From Bacillota bacterium (GTDB lineage Bacteria; Bacillota; Sulfobacillia; RBS10-35; JAJYVN01), in contig JAJYVV010000012.1 of assembly GCA_021791815.1 (NCBI GenBank), positions 1-42,941 of the forward strand: a DNA stretch of 42,941 nt, read 5' to 3'. Shown here piece by piece: positions 17,360 through 25,048 of this stretch (position 1 is its first letter; every line of letters starts with the position of its first letter). The notes below the pieces were generated by a model. That model did no database searches, was not told the origin of the DNA, and saw only the letters and a program-made list of their open reading frames with translations. A program made the position numbers and the translations under genes.

Positions 17360-18412
17360 TCAGTCGGCCTGCATCTGGAGCCCCGACCCGGGCACCACGT
17401 CGCCGATCCGCCAGACGGTCAGGCCCGCCGTCGCCGCGGCGCTCAGGAATGGCTCCTCCCCCTCCGGGGGCACGGCCAGGAGCAGCCCCCCGGCCGTCTC
17501 GGGCGAGAACAGGAGCCGGCGCCGCAGGGGATCCACGCCGGGGGCCGTCTCCACCTCCGCGCCGAAGTGCTCCTCGTTGCGCAGGGCGCCGCCGGGAAAG
17601 CAGCCGGCCTCCCCGCACGCCTCCGCGCCGGGCAGCAACGGCACCGCGCAGGTCCGCACCCGGAAGCGGACGCCGGCCGCGTGCGCCATCTCCAGCCCGT
17701 GGCCGACCAAGCCGAAACCGGTCACGTCCGTCGCTGCGCGGACCCCGCCGGCGCGCGCGGCCGCTGCGGCCGCCGCGTTGAGGGTCCGCATCGAGCGGAC
17801 GGCGGCCCCCAGGTGCTCCGCCGCGGCCATGCCCCGCTTGCCGGCGGTCGTGACCACACCCGCGCCGAGCGGCTTCGTCAGGTAGAGGCGGTCGCCGACG
17901 CGGGCGCCCCCCTTGCGCATCAGCGCTTCCGGCGCCGCGAAGCCGATCACCGCCAGCCCGTACGTGGGCTCCTCGCCGCGCGTGGTGTGGCCGCCGGCGA
18001 TCACGGCGCCCGCCGCGCGGACGACCTCGGCCCCGCCCTCCAGGATCTCGCGGGCCACCTCGACCGGCATGTCGTCCGGGAACGTCGCCAGGTTGAGCGC
18101 CAGCGCCGGCCGGCCGCCCATGGCGTACACGTCGCTGCAGGCGTTGCAGGCGGCGATGGCCCCGTAGTCGCGCGCGCCGTCGACCACCGGCGGGAAGTAG
18201 TCGGCCGTGAACACGAGCACCGTGCCGTCGTCGAGGCGGTACGCCGCCGCGTCGTCCGGCGCGTCGAGCCCCACCACCAGCCGCTCCGCCGCGTCGGGCG
18301 GGAACAGGGACCCGAAGCCCGCGAGCATGCGCGCCAGGTCCCCTGGCGCCTTCTTCGCCGCTCAACCGGCGCAGGACGCAAGCGACGTGAGGCGCGCGTA
18401 ATCGGCGGCCAT
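17360..18412 (-). CDS. selD: Selenide, water dikinase SelD, a selenoprotein with an in-frame UGA (Sec) codon
   Basis: SelD makes selenophosphate from selenide and ATP for selenocysteine and selenouridine synthesis. The reading frame starts with ATG at 18412, preceded by GGAGGTGA, and reads MAADYARLTSLASCAG before UGA at 18364-18362; it resumes AAKKAPGDLARMLAGFGSLF and continues to 17360 (350 residues with Sec). The UGA occupies the catalytic Cys/Sec position of SelD (usual pattern CxG(C/U)xxK), here Sec17, with Lys20 nearby. Downstream are the usual VVGLDAPDDAAAYRL, FTADYFPPVVDG, CNACSDVYAMGG and GGHTTRGEEPTYGLAVIG motifs, and TDVTGFGLVGHGLEMA. A hairpin right after the UGA resembles a bacterial SECIS. 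Standard gene calling truncates it to 322 residues from 18328, losing the active site. Confidence 0.93.
18331..18349 (-). promoter_or_regulatory. Bacterial SECIS-like hairpin in selD mRNA
   Basis: On the minus strand GCGCCAGG and CCTGGCGC form a perfect 8-bp stem closed by a GGA triloop. The stem begins 12 bases after the UGA and the loop 20 bases after it. Bacterial SECIS models expect a small loop with an early G, 16-37 bases downstream of the Sec codon, inside the coding frame. The element fits by position and shape. Confidence 0.75.
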
Positions 18413-18653
18413 GGCGGTCACCTCCGGCGCGGTCGTGCCGCAGGTCATTCGGCGCACCCAGTCTACCATCGGCCGGGCGTCCGGGGCAGGACCGGCCGCG
18501 GGGTGCGCGTCCGCCTTCGTCCGACGTGCACCGCCCGGGCCCGTCGGATACGCTGGGGGAGCCCGGCCGAGGTGCACCGCGGCGCCCGCCCCCGGGACCC
18601 GATTGCCGACCTGTACTCCCGACTGCGTTCCCATTCTTGCGGAGGGATGCGAC

Positions 18654-19442
18654 TTGCCGGGGGAAACCGAGGTAGCGGTGTTCATCGACTTCGAGAATCT
18701 GCGATACAGCCTTCTGAACAAGCACGCCGTCGAACCGGACCTGGAGCACATCGTCACCAAGGCGAAGGGGTACGGGCGCCCGTCGGTGATGCGCGCCTAC
18801 GCGGACTTCTCGGAACATCCCGCCGAACTGATGCGGGGCCTCGCCGTCGTGGGCATCGAGGCCATCAACGTGCCCGTCAAGCGCACAACCCACCGTTCCG
18901 GCGGCCGCGAGGTCGAGCGGGTCAAGAACGCGGCCGACATGCATCTCGCCCTGGACGCCGTCATCCAGGCCGTCGAGGCGGACGCCTCCGGCAAGCACAA
19001 GGTCTTCCTGCTCGTGGCCGGTGACGGGGACTACGTCAAGCTCGTGACCTTGCTGCGCAACCGCTTCGGGCAGCGGGTCGTGGTCGCGGGCGTGCCGGGA
19101 TCCGTTTCGGGCGACCTGTCCCGGGCGGCCGACGAAGTCGACCTGGTCGGGGTCCCCCAGGCCGCCGCCGTGGACCGGGCAGACCTGCGGCGGCGCATCG
19201 TCGCCATGGTGCAGCGCGGCCCCAACCCGTTGCGCTATTGGACGTTCCGCACCATCGACCAGTGGGTGCAGGACCCCCGGCAGGCCATGCCGGGCACCCC
19301 CGGGGACCGGCGGGACGCCATCCGGGCGCTGTTGGAGGCCGGCGTTCTGACGCAGCAGACGGCCCATGACCCGATCAACGGACAGGTGACGATGGCCGTG
19401 CTCGATGCGGACGCCGCCCGGCGCGAGGGATACCTGGACTGA
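18654..19442 (+). CDS. NYN-domain (PIN-like) nuclease family protein
   Basis: A 262-residue protein with a TTG start at 18654 preceded by GGAGGGATG. Residues about 6-155 form an NYN domain, a PIN-fold nuclease related to vertebrate and bacterial RNA processing enzymes: VAVFIDFENLRYSLL with the first aspartate, NAADMHLALDAVIQA in the middle and VFLLVAGDGDYVKLV with the Asp pair at about 121-123. Acidic residues for two-metal catalysis are all present. The C-terminal part, about 185-262, with DRADLRRRIVAMVQRG and AIRALLEAGVLTQQTAHD, resembles a winged-helix/OST-HTH-like substrate-binding tail. The start is set by the spacing of the ribosome binding site; the open frame runs further upstream without a likely start. 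It stands alone between selD and the deacetylase gene, 24 bases before the latter. Confidence 0.82.
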   Translation: MPGETEVAVFIDFENLRYSLLNKHAVEPDLEHIVTKAKGYGRPSVMRAYADFSEHPAELMRGLAVVGIEAINVPVKRTTHRSGGREVERVKNAADMHLALDAVIQAVEADASGKHKVFLLVAGDGDYVKLVTLLRNRFGQRVVVAGVPGSVSGDLSRAADEVDLVGVPQAAAVDRADLRRRIVAMVQRGPNPLRYWTFRTIDQWVQDPRQAMPGTPGDRRDAIRALLEAGVLTQQTAHDPINGQVTMAVLDADAARREGYLD

Positions 19443-19466
19443 AGCCCGCGAAAGGAGGTCGCCCCC

Positions 19467-20366
19467 ACGGAGGCCGATCGGCCCGCGCGGCAGGACCGAC
19501 CCGCCGACCCCGGCTCCCGGCCGGGCCTCATCGTCAACTGCGACGACTTCGGTTCCACCCTCGGGGCCAACCGCGCCGTGGAACGAGCCCTGGAGGCCGG
19601 GCTGGCGACCTCCGCGAGTCTGATGGTCCCGTGCCCCTGGGCGTACGACGCCGTCCTGCGCACCCTGGCCCACCCGGACTGGGAGGTCGGCGTGCATCTG
19701 ACGTTGACCGCGGAGTGGCCCCGGTACCGCTGGCCCCCGCTTCTACCGGCGGATCGCACCCCGGGCCTGCGCGGGCCGGACGGCTTTCTCTGGCCCGGAA
19801 CCGCCGACGTGCACACCCACGCCACGGCCGAGGAGGCCCTGGCGGAGTCGGTCGCCCAGGTCGAGCGGGCCCTGGCCTGGGGCCTCCGGCCGTCGCACCT
19901 CGACAGCCACATGGGGGTGCATCAGACCCAACCCGTCTTCTTTGAGGTCTACCTCACGGTGGCCGCGCGGTTCGACCTGCCGGTGCGCATGGCCGGCGAG
20001 CGCGAGCTGGCGGCGGCCGCCCGGGGGGGCGCCGCGTGGGCCGCGGAGGCCCGCGCCATGGCCCGCGCACGGGGCGTCGCGTTCGCCGGCGACCTCCTGC
20101 TGCCGGGGCGCCGGCCCCCCGAGGAGGACCACGGCGCCTTCTTGCGGCGCGCCCTGGCAGAGCTACCGGCAGGCACGACCGAGATCTTCTTCCATCCCTG
20201 CGAAGACGGCGAGGAGACCCGCGCCGTCATGGGCGAGCGGGCGGCGGCCGAGCGGGCCGCCGATCTCCGCACCCTGACGGACGATGGACCGGGGTCGCTC
20301 CGGCACGCGCTGGCCGGGTCGGGGGCCCGGCTGGCTCGCCGCGCGGACGTCCGCGCCGACCCGTGA
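19467..20366 (+). CDS. YdjC/ChbG-family carbohydrate deacetylase, apparent ACG start
   Basis: Members of this family hydrolyse N-acetyl groups of chitobiose and related sugars with one metal ion. The sequence has LIVNCDDFGST (metal-binding Asp-Asp), then HLDSHMGVHQTQPVFF with the HxDxH histidine pair, and FFHPCEDGEETRAVMGERAA as C-terminal catalytic histidine region. The first ATG/GTG/TTG in the frame is a GTG at about 19575, after the DDFG motif, so it cannot be the start. Upstream a near-perfect ribosome binding site (AAAGGAGGT, 19450-19458) precedes ACG at 19467 by about eight bases. ACG is a rare start codon; a miscalled ATG is the alternative. From ACG the protein has 299 residues with a charged N-terminal stretch. 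Role in this organism is unknown. Confidence 0.75.
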   Translation, partial: TEADRPARQDRPADPGSRPGLIVNCDDFGSTLGANRAVERALEAGLATSASLMVPCPWAYDAVLRTLAHPDWEVGVHLTLTAEWPRYRWPPLLPADRTPGLRGPDGFLWPGTADVHTHATAEEALAESVAQVERALAWGLRPSHLDSHMGVHQTQPVFFEVYLTVAARFDLPVRMAGERELAAAARGGAAWAAEARAMARARGVAFAGDLLLPGRRPPEEDHGAFLRRALAELPAGTTEIFFHPCEDGEETRAVMGERAAAERAADLRTLTDDGPGSLRHALAGSGARLARRADVRADP

Positions 20367-21133
20367 GCCCAGGCTGCCTGTGCAAGGCCGGGCCGTGCGG
20401 CGCCGTAACGATGCAGGCCCATCGGAGAGGGCGGACGCACCTCCCATCCTTGCCCAGGGGCCGCCCGGCGCCGAGCCCGATACCGCAGAAAGTCTTGGGG
20501 GGCGCGGACGCCGCAATCCAGCACCGCCTCATACACCTCCGCGCTGCTGTACCAAGGCTCGGCGTGCACGGCCGCCTTGACGGCAAGGATGGCGATGCGC
20601 AGTTGGGGGCTGAGCTCGGCGCGGATCCTTCTGTCCCAGTGGAGCCTGGTGTCCGCCTCCCGTGGCGTGAAGAACCAGACGTCGATGCGCCACTGGCCGG
20701 CGGCGCCCGGGCCGGGGCAGTAGCGCAACACCGCGGAATAGCCCTCAGGCTGCGCCGCGTCGCGGTGGTCGCCCACCCACTTGCTCAGCCGGATGCTCTG
20801 TATGCGCCCCTGGGCGAAGACCGGGGCGAGCGCCTGCCAGCAGAGTTCGGGAGTCCAGGACTCGCGGACCAGGTACAGGTCGATGTCCCGGGCGACCATC
20901 AGCCCGTGGACGGAACTGCCGGTGCGGGTCACTTCGCCCGCACCGCCGAGCAACCGGAGCAGGTCGAGGTCCGCCAGCACGGCGTCGGCGTCCCGCCGCA
21001 GGGCGTCGGCGTTTGCGAGCAGTGCCGCGGGTGCGCCGCCGGTCCGCTGTTCGGGTCGCGATGCGTCCACCTGCGGGGGCCATCCCGGTTCGCCGTCGGA
21101 TCCCGCCGCAGCCATCTCCCCTACGCCCCCCAT
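19949..21133 (-). CDS. Nucleotidyltransferase-like protein, C-terminus uncertain
   Basis: The conserved part covers about 225 residues from an ATG at 21133 (alternative ATG at 21115). It carries a polymerase-beta-type nucleotidyltransferase core: TGSSVHGLMVARDIDLYLV (Gly72-Ser73, Asp83 and Asp85) and a third acidic residue in WRIDVWFF (Asp151), followed by IAILAVKAAVHAEPWYSS and a helix with AVLDCGVRAPQDFLRY. Such proteins transfer nucleotides to small molecules or proteins; partner unknown. After DFLRY the frame has no stop and runs 418 bases antisense into the deacetylase gene, giving basic, low-complexity sequence unlikely to be protein. Either the true stop was lost, or a frameshift near 20450 ended it. 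The coordinates include the whole open frame. Confidence 0.5.
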   Translation of the reverse strand: MGGVGEMAAAGSDGEPGWPPQVDASRPEQRTGGAPAALLANADALRRDADAVLADLDLLRLLGGAGEVTRTGSSVHGLMVARDIDLYLVRESWTPELCWQALAPVFAQGRIQSIRLSKWVGDHRDAAQPEGYSAVLRYCPGPGAAGQWRIDVWFFTPREADTRLHWDRRIRAELSPQLRIAILAVKAAVHAEPWYSSAEVYEAVLDCGVRAPQDFLRYRARRRAAPGQGWEVRPPSPMGLHRYGAARPGLAQAAWAHGSARTSARRASRAPDPASACRSDPGPSSVRVRRSAARSAAARSPMTARVSSPSSQGWKKISVVPAGSSARARRKKAPWSSSGGRRPGSRRSPANATPRARAMARASAAHAAPPRAAAASSRSPAMRTGRSNRAATVR

Positions 21134-22230
21134 GGTCGCCGGAGTCAACTGTAGCCTGTGGCCCGGGAGCGTCGAGCGGTCGCGGGGCCTTCCCGCCGCC
21201 ATGAGTGCTGAAAGAGGCCGGCCCGGACCGTGGTCGGGTGCCGCGGCGGCAGGATCGTCCGAGCCAGTCGCCAGAGGACCGCGGTGCAGACGAGGTCGGG
21301 GATGGCCAGGCACATCGCCGCAGCATCACCCGACACAACCGGGCCGCCCAACGCCCGAGGAAGCGGCCCAGCATGGCGCAGGTGAGCCCGGCCATCCGGG
21401 CCGTCCAGGCGTCAAGGCGAGCGCGATGCCCGTGTCCATGAGCGCCGCCCACCCTCGGGGGTGCGCCTGCTCCCTTTGGCTCTGACGGGGTCGCCCGGCC
21501 GTCTGCGGGGCGCGGCGGTTCGATAGCGGGTCAACGGCCAATGGGTGGCCGCGGTACCAGCACCACGTGCGCACACGATGGCAGGCAGGGCCACGCTCGC
21601 GTTTCCGCACCGCCGACAGCACCGCAATCGAATTCCTGGGCGAAGGCTCACTCGCCTGTGCAAAAGTGCGGGCGCAGGGCGTTTTCGGGAAGATATCGGC
21701 TGGCCTGACGTCGCGTGGCACAGCACGTGGCGGCGTTCAGTTCTCCACGCAGGGCAATGACCAACACCTGGCGTCACCTGCGGCGTTGGTGCGCACCAAC
21801 GCCGCGGCGACTCCTCGGTGAAGCCGAAGCCGGGCAAGACGAACACAACCTCGCGCCCAGACATGCGCCGAAGTTTAGATTTAGGCACGCTCGGGTACCA
21901 GCTCGATGGTGACCACAACCGTTGGATTGGCAACGAGCCCCAGAGGTTTGCGGTGCCGCCTGGCCTGGTGCCCCCGGCCGCTCCGCGCACCTCCAGGACG
22001 GCCGCGATCCGCTCCACCGCCATGACGAGTCCTGCAGCCCTGCCGATGGCCCGGCCGCCCGCACGGCGGCCCCCGCGAAACCGACTGCCTTGTCGCCTGC
22101 AGCCACGGTGAGCAGAGCCCACCGAAGCGTTGGTGAGCCGTGCCACAGGACCCGCTCTCCGCAGCGGCGGTCCCGCCTGGGCGTCGCGCCGCGCACGGCT
22201 GCATGGGCGCACCCGAGCCATCTGCCACCC
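21134..22230. other. Poorly coding region with possible gene remnants
   Basis: No continuous convincing gene. Minus-strand pieces such as LWHGSPTLRWALLTVAAGDKAV (about 22150) and LVANPTVVVTIELVPERA (ending about 21881) look protein-like, but they fall in different frames, as in a decayed small gene; this is weak. GC is slightly lower around 21560-21700. A 26-bp palindrome lies at 21780-21805. Confidence 0.45.
21780..21805. repeat. 26-bp perfect palindrome
   Basis: The sequence reads the same on both strands over 26 bases, with the inner core GTTGGTGCGCACCAAC. It lies in a non-coding stretch and is long enough to be a dimer-binding operator, a recombination site core or a cruciform-prone site. 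No gene start is close to it. Confidence 0.8.
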
Positions 22231-22446
22231 CTATTGCCCGTGGCCTGGATCCCCGTCCTTCTTGCGGTTGTAGGCGATGTCGCGCTGGATATCCGCCACC
22301 ACGAACCCGGCCAGGACACCGGCGATGGCGAGCACATCCGCTCCGGACAGGCCCAGTCCGGCCACCTTGTTGACCACGAGCAACACCGCGAGGCCAACCA
22401 CGGTCCAAAACTGCTTGTCCCAGAAGATCCCGCGCGCGTGCCTCAC
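22231..22446 (-). CDS. Small membrane protein, holin-like
   Basis: A 71-residue protein from a GTG at 22446 with GGGGGGA ahead; an ATG at 22461 would add five residues. After a short aromatic N-terminal part (GIFWDKQFW) there are two hydrophobic stretches, WTVVGLAVLLVVNKVAGLGL and DVLAIAGVLAGFVVADI, separated by a turn, then a basic tail IAYNRKKDGDPG. This layout resembles small phage holin-type proteins, but no lysin or phage gene is next to it. Family is not recognised; the call rests on topology. It is 70 bases from the end of the SLH-domain protein gene on the same strand. Confidence 0.5.
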   Translation of the reverse strand: MRHARGIFWDKQFWTVVGLAVLLVVNKVAGLGLSGADVLAIAGVLAGFVVADIQRDIAYNRKKDGDPGHGQ

Positions 22447-22516
22447 CGCATGTCCCCCCATCAGGCCCAACTCGGGATCGCAGCGCCGGCGGCTCCGCGG
22501 CACCCGGGCGATGCTG

Positions 22517-25048
22517 TCACGGCGCTCCCCGCTGCCACGCGATCGCCAGCACTTTCGCCGCCTGAGCCCGGGTCAGAAGGCCGAGCGGCTGGAAGCTGCC
22601 GTCCGGAAAGCCGGCGAACAGCCCCGCACCGACCGCCTCCTGCACCCCGCTGCGCGCCCAGCCGCTGATCGCCGAGGCATCGCTGAAATCCAGCCCGGCA
22701 GCCGATCCAAGCTTGAGCGCTCTGGCCACCAGGACCGCCGCCTCCTCCCGCGTCACCGGGGCACCGGGCGCGAACGTGGTGGGCGACATTCCCTGAACCA
22801 GGCCCGCCCCAACCGCTGCCGTGACGTAAGGCGCGTACCAGGCGGAGGGCGGCACGTCGGCGAACGGCGCGGCGTGCGCCGAAGATGGTGTAAGGCCCAG
22901 CACCAAGTCCAAGACCTTGACGAATTCGGCGCGCGTCATGGGTTGATCCGGCCGGAAGGTCCCATCGGGATACCCGCTCATCGCCCCTGCGGCCAACAGG
23001 GTGTCGATGTATGGCGCAGCCCAACCCGCCCAGGAGACGTCGGAGAAGTGGGCCGTCGCCGCGGCCGCCACCAGGGTCTCCGGTCCGAGCACATCCGCGG
23101 AGACCGTTCCCGAGGCGGGGTCGACCGCCGTGGGCAGAGCCGCCCATGTGCCGTCCGGCCCGAGCCGATACAGGGCCAGCCTCTCCGGGCGCAAACCGGT
23201 GAGCGCCGAACCGTCGTAGCTCACGACCGCGGCGGCCGGCGCCAGGAGGTGCGCGCCCGTGAGGGTGAAGTACGGGCTGACCGCGAGCAATCCGGACGGC
23301 AGCGGCGCGGCGCCGGGCACCGGCGGCCCGCCGCCCGAGGCCTCACCGAGCAGCAGGGAGGAACCGCCGGCGAGGTCGTCCGCGGGAACGACCAGGCGAA
23401 AGATGCCATCCGCCGACTGCAGGGTGCCGCCGGCCGCTCCGACCGACACCCCGATCACGGGCCCGACGGGCGCTGGGACCGGGGCCCCCGCCGGCGGGAC
23501 CGTGAACTCGATCTGGGGCTGCGCCGGGACCGGGGAGGACAGCCCCACCACGTCCGTGGCCTGGACGGCCACGCCGTAGCTGTTGCCCGCCTGCGCCTGG
23601 ATCATGTCGGTGGCGGACGTGGTCGTGTCATACGGCGTAAGGTTGCCGCCGTCCACCTCGACATAGACGGTGTAGCTGGCGACGCCCGCCTGGCTCTGAC
23701 CCTGCCAGGCGATGGTGACGGGACCGGCGGGCTGGCTGCTCGCCAGCGAATCGAGCGTGACGGTCGGGCCCGCTGCGTCGATGGTCCGCACCACGGTCGG
23801 CGTGTCCACCGGCGGGTTGAAATCAAAGAAGACCTCGGCCGACTCGGCGATCCGGGTGCCCGTGGACAGGCCGGGCGCGGGGCTGACGGTGAAGGAGACC
23901 CAGCCCTCGCCGTTCGGCGGGGAAGTGTCGGGCGGCAGGTCGATACCGGGAAGGCTCCAGGTGAGGGTATCGTTCGATGGGTCAATGGCGAACTGGGTGC
24001 CCGCGAAGGATGAGCCGTTCGGCATCACCGTCGCGGGATCGAGGTTGGGATTCAGGGCGAGGACCACGCGCACATTCTGCGCCGGGCCGGAAGCTTCTGG
24101 ACTGTTCTCGAAGCGGATGAAGTACGTGAGCTCCTGGTTGGCGGCGATCCAACCAGGAGCCCCCACCCCCGTCGGAAGCACGCTGATGTCGTTCGGGTCC
24201 AACCCATTGGCCTCGCTGGGCATGACCACGTTGCCGCAGTAGTGGATGAACTCGTATGTCGACGAGGCGAGGTCGCCGCCCGGCACGAAGTCGCCGACGA
24301 CGCTGTTCAACCAGTCCACGAAGTACGGTGCGCTCCATTGGTCGGGCAGGCTCTGGAACTGATTCTCTTGATCATACATCTCGAGCAGGGTCAGGCCCAC
24401 CTTCAGGCGCTGCGGGTCGTTCGCGACCTGTTGCCAGTTCGCGTTCACGTAACTGACGACGTCCTGACCAACGGGCGTCATGGTGGCCGTCGCCGCCTTG
24501 ATGGTGTCATCCCAGGCGGTCTCCGGCTGGGCATTTCCGTTCACGATCAACCCCGTGAAGAAGTCGAAGCCAGTCGTGGTATCGAAGGGGTTTCCGCTTT
24601 CGGACTCCTGTCCTGCCATGCCCTTGACAAAGGAGTTCCACCACTGGGCCGGCTGGTTGGGATCGGCGTTTATCGACTTCGCGTAGTTCACGGTGGCGGC
24701 GTGGAAGTTGCTCAGACCCATCTGCAGCAGGAATTGGACGGTGAGGATTTTATAGCTGCTCTGCGCCGTCGACGCCAGGAAATTCTCCAAGGCCAGAATC
24801 GGGCCGGCCTGCTTGACCTCCGTGGTCAGGACCTTCTTGGCGACCGTCACGATCGCCGGGCTGATCTGGCCCTGGCAGAAGATGGCCCTGATGACATCGG
24901 TCGCGGTGGCCACGTTGCTCGCCGTGTCGGTCCACGAGGATTGCTCGGCGTCCCCCGCCGACCCTTCCGCGCGCACGGGCATCGCCGCGCCCATGGCCAT
25001 CGCGGCGCACAGGGTGCCCGCGAGGAGTCCGGTCCACGCCCGTCTCAC
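22517..25048 (-). CDS. SLH-domain surface protein, coupled to the giant repeat protein
   Basis: An 843-residue exported protein with signal peptide RRAWTGLLAGTLCAAMAMGAA and cleavage near VRA-EG. The N-terminal 330 residues are a domain I do not recognise (DVIRAIFCQGQISPAIV onward). Then come a fibronectin-like region (about 430-540), a ZU5-like segment (VSVGAAGGTLQSADG, about 550-640) and three S-layer homology domains at about 666-720, 726-783 and 785-840, with SGYPDGTFRPDQPMTRAEF, FAPGAPVTREEAA and AGFPDGSFQPLGLLTRAQA. SLH domains anchor proteins to pyruvylated secondary cell-wall polymers. The GTG start at 25048 overlaps the TGA of the giant gene (GTGA), so both are translated together and likely cooperate on the cell surface. 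Confidence 0.9.
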   Translation of the reverse strand: MRRAWTGLLAGTLCAAMAMGAAMPVRAEGSAGDAEQSSWTDTASNVATATDVIRAIFCQGQISPAIVTVAKKVLTTEVKQAGPILALENFLASTAQSSYKILTVQFLLQMGLSNFHAATVNYAKSINADPNQPAQWWNSFVKGMAGQESESGNPFDTTTGFDFFTGLIVNGNAQPETAWDDTIKAATATMTPVGQDVVSYVNANWQQVANDPQRLKVGLTLLEMYDQENQFQSLPDQWSAPYFVDWLNSVVGDFVPGGDLASSTYEFIHYCGNVVMPSEANGLDPNDISVLPTGVGAPGWIAANQELTYFIRFENSPEASGPAQNVRVVLALNPNLDPATVMPNGSSFAGTQFAIDPSNDTLTWSLPGIDLPPDTSPPNGEGWVSFTVSPAPGLSTGTRIAESAEVFFDFNPPVDTPTVVRTIDAAGPTVTLDSLASSQPAGPVTIAWQGQSQAGVASYTVYVEVDGGNLTPYDTTTSATDMIQAQAGNSYGVAVQATDVVGLSSPVPAQPQIEFTVPPAGAPVPAPVGPVIGVSVGAAGGTLQSADGIFRLVVPADDLAGGSSLLLGEASGGGPPVPGAAPLPSGLLAVSPYFTLTGAHLLAPAAAVVSYDGSALTGLRPERLALYRLGPDGTWAALPTAVDPASGTVSADVLGPETLVAAAATAHFSDVSWAGWAAPYIDTLLAAGAMSGYPDGTFRPDQPMTRAEFVKVLDLVLGLTPSSAHAAPFADVPPSAWYAPYVTAAVGAGLVQGMSPTTFAPGAPVTREEAAVLVARALKLGSAAGLDFSDASAISGWARSGVQEAVGAGLFAGFPDGSFQPLGLLTRAQAAKVLAIAWQRGAP

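Noticed and set aside
16611-19697. Minus-strand 1028-codon frame
   Set aside because: Only its last 237 codons are the uracil-DNA glycosylase; the remainder is the opposite register of selD and antisense to the NYN and deacetylase genes.
21145-21351. MCLAIPDLV at the start of a small minus-strand frame, like the HypC hydrogenase chaperone N-terminus
   Set aside because: The rest has none of the HypC pattern and no hydrogenase genes are near; nine residues are too few.
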